A DNA stretch of 64,000 bases from Pleurodeles waltl (lineage: Eukaryota > Chordata > Amphibia > Caudata > Salamandridae), in assembly GCF_031143425.1 (NCBI RefSeq), contig NC_090437.1, positions 849,289,978-849,353,977 of the forward strand. The letters run 5' to 3'. A program made the position numbers and the translations under genes. The number at the start of each line of letters is the position of its first letter. Within the stretch, counting starts at the first letter, position 1. Positions 59,194-64,000 of this stretch are shown piece after piece. Under the pieces are notes generated by a model, which had not been told where the DNA came from, ran no database searches, and saw only the letters and a program-made list of their open reading frames with translations.

Positions 59194-59710
59194 CGTGGTC
59201 ATCGCACTGCCGTCTTTGGTGTTCCTGGTGCATTAGCAGATACACCAGCATCGGCAGAACCTGCAGTTTGGGCTCCATGGCATCCTGGTTCTTCGTTGAG
59301 TGTCGAAAGGTGAGTGGTTTCCCTTCAGAACACTGTTTCTGCCGTGCTTTTGAGGGCGTTGATACCGCCCCGGAAAAGCTGGCGGATTGGCGGGTTGTGA
59401 TAGGGTGGGCGGTACATTGTCTTCCGCTTGTCTGTTGGCGGTGGCCATTGGGGTGTTGGTTGCTACTGCCGTAGCGGTCGGAGTGTTAAAGTGGCTGTCT
59501 ATGATGGCGGAGTCCACCATGGTCGTGATCCCATTTTCTCCATTATCTGGCCCTTCATCTCACAGACAGATTTAAAATGTTTGACCTTTGTTCTGACCTA
59601 CCACTAAGTTGACTTGCTTTCTCAGCTTAACAAAATTAATGTGAAACTATTGTCCATGCAAAGACATGTCTGAAAATCACTTAGCTATGTTTCCCTGTCA
59701 TGTATTGAAG

Positions 59711-61383
59711 GTCGGCCTCCACCGTACATCACTGGAGAAGTGTTCGAATTCAAGACCCCAATGCAGCCAGTGTCACCTTGTGCGTCACGTGTGTCATTCC
59801 TGGGTTTTGTGTGAGAGGGGCTGATGTGTGCAATGCAATGATCAAATGTAATGTGTGGCCAGTGAGATGACGTCATCTGACTTAGGATATGGACATCACG
59901 TCTGATGCTATGTTGAGGATGGAGTATGAGTTGACATGGGCTGCTATGGAATAGTGGGTGTTAGGAATAGAAAAGCATGCCCACATATATATTGATGTCA
60001 ATCATGATATGTGTCTGAGCTTCTGTTTACCTGATTAGTATGCCTGTTGCCAACATATATGTCACAGCACTTTTGACAGCACTGTGTGCCAGGCATAGCT
60101 TCCAGTTACTCAGGAAACAGTACAGATGATGTACACATTTTGACGTCTTTAGGGAGCTTATGTAGGAGACACTTGCACCACCAGTGCCTCACTACTCTTC
60201 AGATTTTGAGTGAGACAGCAGTCATTCAAGGAGCCCTATTGTGCTGGCCAACAGTCACTCGAGTACACAATGAGAATACAACTCTGCATAAGTAGGTTGT
60301 AGGACATGTCTACGGTATGTAGCAAGCTAGAAGTGTGCAGATTTACCAACACGGTCTACCAATCATGATATGTGCGAGTGATCTTGGTCACATAACTTGT
60401 GCATAGAATGTGAATGCTGAGCGTGTACATGGTACTTAGGAGATGTCTGACATGCATGTGCACATGTTGTTCAATAAACAGGAATACTGTAGCTGCACCC
60501 AGTGCAGTGCCAGTCTTACTGTGCCTCTTACAGCACCCATACAGCCACCATGTGTGTGTTGCATTACCCAATTTGCACAACATAGTACAGGGTAGGGGGC
60601 AATAGGTACCAAATCTGTAGACAACATAGATGTACTGTTTATGGTTTGGCCAAACTATATGGGCACTAAGCCTATACTGTACATGTGGACCCATTGTGAG
60701 CAATGGTGTGCTGCTTTGTAATGCGTTCTCTGAGCAGGGATTCATGAATGATGCTTTGCCAAACCTTAGAATTGCCAGTGGGAAGTTTCCTGTCCCCATA
60801 TCAGATGACCCCCACCTTGCATGGCCAAGGCTTCATGTAGCACCATGGGTGTGAAAGTGGTGGGTTGCATACATTGCGCCGCGTATTGACAATGGCACAG
60901 GGATTCTGGAATTGTAGGGTCACTTGATCTGTACTAGTCTGATGACACAAATGTTGAGCAAGGACTCAGTAGTCCACTTACCTTTGAGCCCTGGTGTTCA
61001 ACAATGGATAGCCGTTACCCCAGTGACCTGTACATGATACTGTAGATGGCTGGTAGGAAGTTTGTCAGTGTTGTGGAATGTGTGGTGGACAGCATGTGTC
61101 ATTTGACGATGCTGTATACATTGCATGTCTGTTCTACTTCCACCCAATGCTGAATTTAATGCCATGTTCTCCTCATGTTTCAGCTGCTAATATGACCCTA
61201 GCCGAAAAGCACGCCTTTGAGAAGAGGGCTGACAGGTACAGCCCCATAATGGTACTACAGACCGGGTACCAAAGGATGGAGAAGGGATATAGGAGGGAGA
61301 AATCCACTTGGGCGTGGCATGCACTTTCCAATGGGGGACTTCTGCTCCAGCCCAAATCTGGTCAGGCCACATTGGGGAAGTAA
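59711..61383 (+). pseudogene. Myb-like gene of A2, exons 2 and 3
   Basis: Exon 2 (59711-about 59770) encodes GRPPPYITGEVFEFKTPMQP after an AAG acceptor, aligning with A1 exon 2 (GGPAPYTMTEVARFQHPD). Exon 3 starts at 61184 after TTTCAG: NMTLAEKHAFEKRADRYSPI, GYQRMEKGYRREKSTWAWHA, aligning with A1 exon 3 (EYQRMERRYQRERDTGEW). The Thr/Pro tract and coiled coil of A1 are not present; the frame stops at 61383. The splice from 51796 would have been direct before element B2 arrived. The intron between (59771-61183) has no other recognised feature. Confidence 0.65.
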
Positions 61384-61628
61384 TCTGTCCTCTGAAAGGT
61401 GGTGTCTTTGTCTTCAGAGTCTAGGGCTGCGTCAGGACTGGCTGGTACTGTGTGTTGGTACCTGGGTGGTTCATGTGGAGATCCCACAATGCTGTGTGTT
61501 CTCCCTCTGACTAGAGGTGGTGTCTGGAGGGAACCTAAGACATCCTGGAGAGACTCTTCATTGATGGTCGGCAGCTGTAAAATCCAGGACAGGCAGGTCG
61601 GCAGGAGGTAAGGCATCATCCTCTGCAA
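61362..61628 (-). pseudogene. Possible C-terminal exon of the A2 NAIF1-like gene
   Basis: An open frame on the minus strand ending in an acidic Ser-rich tail (SEDKDTTFQRTDYF) that resembles the end of the A1 gene (SEDEDVEQIIFTHR). Position and strand fit, 1.6 kb downstream of exon 1 at 63170-63690. The main part (INEESLQDVLGSLQTPP) has no clear counterpart. Weak call. Confidence 0.3.
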
Positions 61629-63169
61629 TGAGATCTTGATATGTCAATCTGACTTTGGTGGCTGTTGACATGGCACATCATTTACTTTCTAATGGAGGCT
61701 CAGTGACATGTTACAGACCCCAGGTTGTGGTTGTATAGAATGTGTAGGATCGTGCACCACACATGGGGCAACCTTACAAGGTAGTTTGTGCTTTGATCCC
61801 ACACCACCTACTTTCTTGCAGGCCCCTGGCCCTGACACCATGATGGCACATAATTTGCCTTCCTATTCACCATGGTGGACATTCCCACACTCTTTTGGTG
61901 CTATAATGCATTGGCACCATAAATGGTGGGGCAAGTGCTGCATAGCACAGGTAGGTCAATTGCGTACAATGCTTGTGTTACATTCTCATCTTCCTGTAGC
62001 AGGCCCCACACATGTGCTAATTGGAATGGACAGTGCAACCATTATGGATTGTCTTCCCCATTAGTTTGTACCTCCCTAAATTTTCGGACATTTCCTTGCA
62101 TACAGCATATCTGCCACAGGCATATGTTGGTGTAAGGATGTAGAATGTGGATCAATGCATGCAATTTGAGACTTGTTGATATGGCACAAGGAGAATGTGC
62201 AGTTTGGATCCACATGGCCAACGAATTGTATGACAGTACAGTTCCAATACGGGCTAGTGACATTGTGCCGGTAGTGCAACTTTGATGTAACTTGTGACAG
62301 TTTTTATGCATGTTGAATGTCCCGTTAAGCAGTACACCAACCGTTCACATAACACACTCAATTTTATTAGATGGTGAAATTGCAGCTACTTGTAAAGCTG
62401 CACAAATGATGTTCTCAGACATGCCCCATGTGTTGTATGAGTTAATTTTTATGGCCATTCCCAAATGGCGCATGGAGGTGTGTGAGAGTTGTTGTTGGTC
62501 CACCCTGTGCGGTTTGCGTCCCACAGGTTGCACACTTAGGGCCTGATTTTTTCTCAAGAGGCACAGCTCGGTGCAGCAGTAATATGTGTTGCACGGCGCT
62601 GCACCAGTTTTGAAATGCAGGGATGCGCCATGTTTACTGGAATACGGCACACCCCTGCAATTCCCCCTGTGCTTGTGCAGATATGTTCTCCCTACACCAA
62701 TGAAGACATTGTTGCTCTGTGATGAAGAGGTGCCTGCATTGAGGAGATACATTGTTTATGTGCAAGGATGTGTCCCTCCCTGCACATGTACAAGCAATTA
62801 TGGCAAGGTAACATTTCAATGTGTGCTGCAGGATGCAGCACACATGAGAAGGGCAATGACACAAGGAGGAAGGAAAACATTTTGCCTTGTTACGCCATCC
62901 TGACACCACCCCTGGGGTGGTATTGACTTCAGTCTCTGGTGAACATGTTAGGTTGGATCTGGGGCAATGACAATATACAATGGGTGTTGTTGTGGCACAG
63001 CCACAACCAAACTAATTGCACGTCCCTTCAAGACAATGTGTTGCATTTTTACATGGTGTTGTAAAGCCATAGTAAGTGACTTATGTCCACGTAGTATATA
63101 TGTCGGAGTGCATTGTGCACCCAGAGCGTTATTACAAATGTGGCTTTGGTGACTATGGTGCATTTTGAT
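61629..63169. other. A2 non-coding region with GGGCCTGATTT-type repeat
   Basis: No gene is supported. A MITE-like start AGGGCCTGATTTTTTCTC is seen at 62538, of the same GGGCC style as the other MITEs; its other end was not found. An 11-bp perfect hairpin (TGTGTGCTGCA, GGA loop) lies at 62820-62844. Confidence 0.35.
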
Positions 63170-63690
63170 TCAGGGCCTATGTGTCCAGATGCAACCCTTT
63201 AGCATGCATTGAGGATGTCCTATGTGCCTCCCCCTTCTACCATTTGTGAGATTCCAGATAGTCCCCCCTGCAACCTGCCCTGCATTTGTGGTAGTTCTTG
63301 GTAGTCTATACTGTGCTGTGATTCCATTGATCAACTCTTCCGGGATGACCGCTGCAACCATCTGCTCCAGCTCATCCAGGTCCTCCTGTGGTGCGGGACT
63401 TCCACCTCCAGTCTGCAGTGCTGTATTTCGGTTTCCTATCCAGTTTCTCCTTAGTTGTGCGCTTGCAATCATGCCAGCACTTGTTGCAATCGGTGACAGT
63501 CATCCTAACCTCTGCCACGCTGTTGCCTTTGTCTACTATTGCCTGCCACATGGCCCCTCCCCTACCTATTGGCAATTTGAAGGTGACGAAGGCTTGGTGT
63601 TGGTGCTCTGTCACCTCTCTGACCAAGATGTCATACTCCTCCTCTCAAAAGCAACACTTCCACTTCCTCTTCTGCTTCTCCTGGGACTTT
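63170..63690 (-). pseudogene. NAIF1-like Myb/SANT gene of A2, exon 1
   Basis: Minus strand. A basic patch (KQKRKWK) precedes an in-frame stop, then EEYDILVREVTEHQHQAFVT, AMWQAIVDKGNSVAEVRMTV and CNKCWHDCKRTTKEKLDRKP. After a frameshift near 63430 it continues NTALQTGGGSPAPQEDLDEL and MVAAVIPEELINGI. It aligns along its length with A1 19127-18720 (same Myb/SANT helices, same TGGGSPAP block), so the third A gene is present in both elements. No start ATG survives. Confidence 0.78.
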
Positions 63691-63780
63691 TCTGGGCCCT
63701 CCTGGCTGGTACTTGGTTGATTGGGATCTTCCTGGAGTTTCTCCTGGCCTGCATTCTCAATCTTGTCTTCCCAAATGTTT

Positions 63781-64000
63781 TTTTCTAGCTCATGCATTTT
63801 TTTAACGCTAATGTGGTTAAATATGCCTCTAAACAGGTTTGCATCAAAAAGCGTGCTGCAAAACGATCTAGCGCCACCTTTGCAGCATTAGCCTAATTTT
63901 TTCTTACAGCATGTCGCAATGGTTAGCTTCATATTTTTGCCGCTAATCATTTCTTAGCGCCATTGTACGTCATTGTTTAAATATAGTGCACTGATGGCGC
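63781..64000. repeat. Right subterminal region of element A2, cut by window end
   Basis: AT-rich with CATCAAAAAGCG, CTAGCGCCACC and CTTAGCGCCATT words, upstream of the NAIF1-like gene as 19240-19511 is in A1. The terminus lies beyond the window. Confidence 0.45.

Larger units (their letters stand above)
55443..59278 (-). pseudogene. B2 transposase, three exons, frameshifted
   Basis: Exon 1 (59278-59194) encodes MEPKLQVLPMLVYLLMHQEH, matching B1 exon 1 but two bases longer, which shifts frame. Exon 2 starts at 56584 after CTCCATAG: PVYRPLVDLSTMEDRHIII, VLHFLASSSVQTTVAMASG and NIIGAIDGTHVAFV (first Asp). A change in a C run near 56130 breaks frame before RNEQVFRNRKSYHSMN. The donor at 55930 and acceptor at 55832 define a 99-bp intron that B1 lacks. 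Exon 3 begins GDYGYPYLSWLL (second Asp) and has RIIKRTIGLLKARF, where the expected Glu is Lys. A frameshift near 55605 scrambles the C-terminus. Dead copy, same family as B1. Confidence 0.87.
52818..59560 (-). mobile_element. Harbinger element B2, near full length, decayed
   Basis: Starts GGCCCTCATTGCAACCCTGG after TTA (52815-52817). The other end matches the B1 left subterminal region in reverse complement (GTAGCGGTCGGAGTGTTAAA at 59470; ATCCCATTTTCTCCATTATC), but the last 75 or so bases, including the terminus, are missing or unrecognisable near 59560. Gene order is the mirror image of B1: NAIF1-like (+), transposase (-), TSNARE1-like (+) in the transposase intron. It lies in intron 1 of the A2 Myb-like gene. 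Confidence 0.85.

Noticed and set aside
60356..60799. 147-codon minus-strand ORF
   Set aside because: No recognisable motif, Cys/His-rich by composition, located in the intron of a decayed gene.
63222..63788. 188-codon plus-strand ORF near the window end
   Set aside because: It is the complement of the NAIF1-like Myb gene, whose conserved helices read on the minus strand.

Overview
The window looks like repeat-dominated DNA from a vertebrate with a very large genome, most likely a salamander or newt. That assignment is inference. No host gene was recognised. The sequence is almost entirely nested DNA transposons and LINEs, and PIF/Harbinger families dominate; a Harbinger expansion is, from memory, reported for newts.

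Backbone: two copies of one old Harbinger lineage (called A here) lie one after the other. A1 runs from before base 1 to about 19511. A2 runs from about 20560 past the window end. Both show the same three-gene order: a HARBI1-like transposase (+), a Myb-like gene of the TSNARE1 type (+), and a NAIF1-like Myb/SANT gene (-). All A-lineage genes are broken by stops, frameshifts and insertions. A1 is interrupted by a 740-bp MITE (5539-6278) and by a 7.2-kb insertion (8442-15671). The latter consists of an unclassified repeat-bearing element that itself received a 5.4-kb LINE (9459-14850, minus strand, with an 8-bp candidate target-site duplication). The A2 transposase intron holds a hAT-like MITE and a 2.76-kb piggyBac-like element with TTAA ends and an internal satellite array. 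An L2-type LINE (27860-31990, minus) lies between the A2 transposase and Myb-like genes.

A second Harbinger lineage (B) has TIRs starting GGGGGT and 3-bp target duplications. B1 (32680-41139) is complete. It has a spliced 372-aa transposase with an intact D-D-E triad and a spliced 391-aa NAIF1-like protein. A third, TSNARE1-like gene lies antisense inside the 4.4-kb transposase intron. B2 (52818 to about 59560) is a decayed reverse-orientation copy with the same nested layout. It sits in intron 1 of the A2 Myb-like gene.

A head-to-tail tandem duplication covers 31308-48553 and 48555-56158. After removing three B-lineage insertions from the first unit (32680-41139, 41496-42484, 47560-47749), the two units are 7598 and 7604 bp. 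The second unit keeps the empty target site of each insertion. These elements therefore probably moved after the duplication, which makes B1 a candidate recently active three-gene Harbinger.
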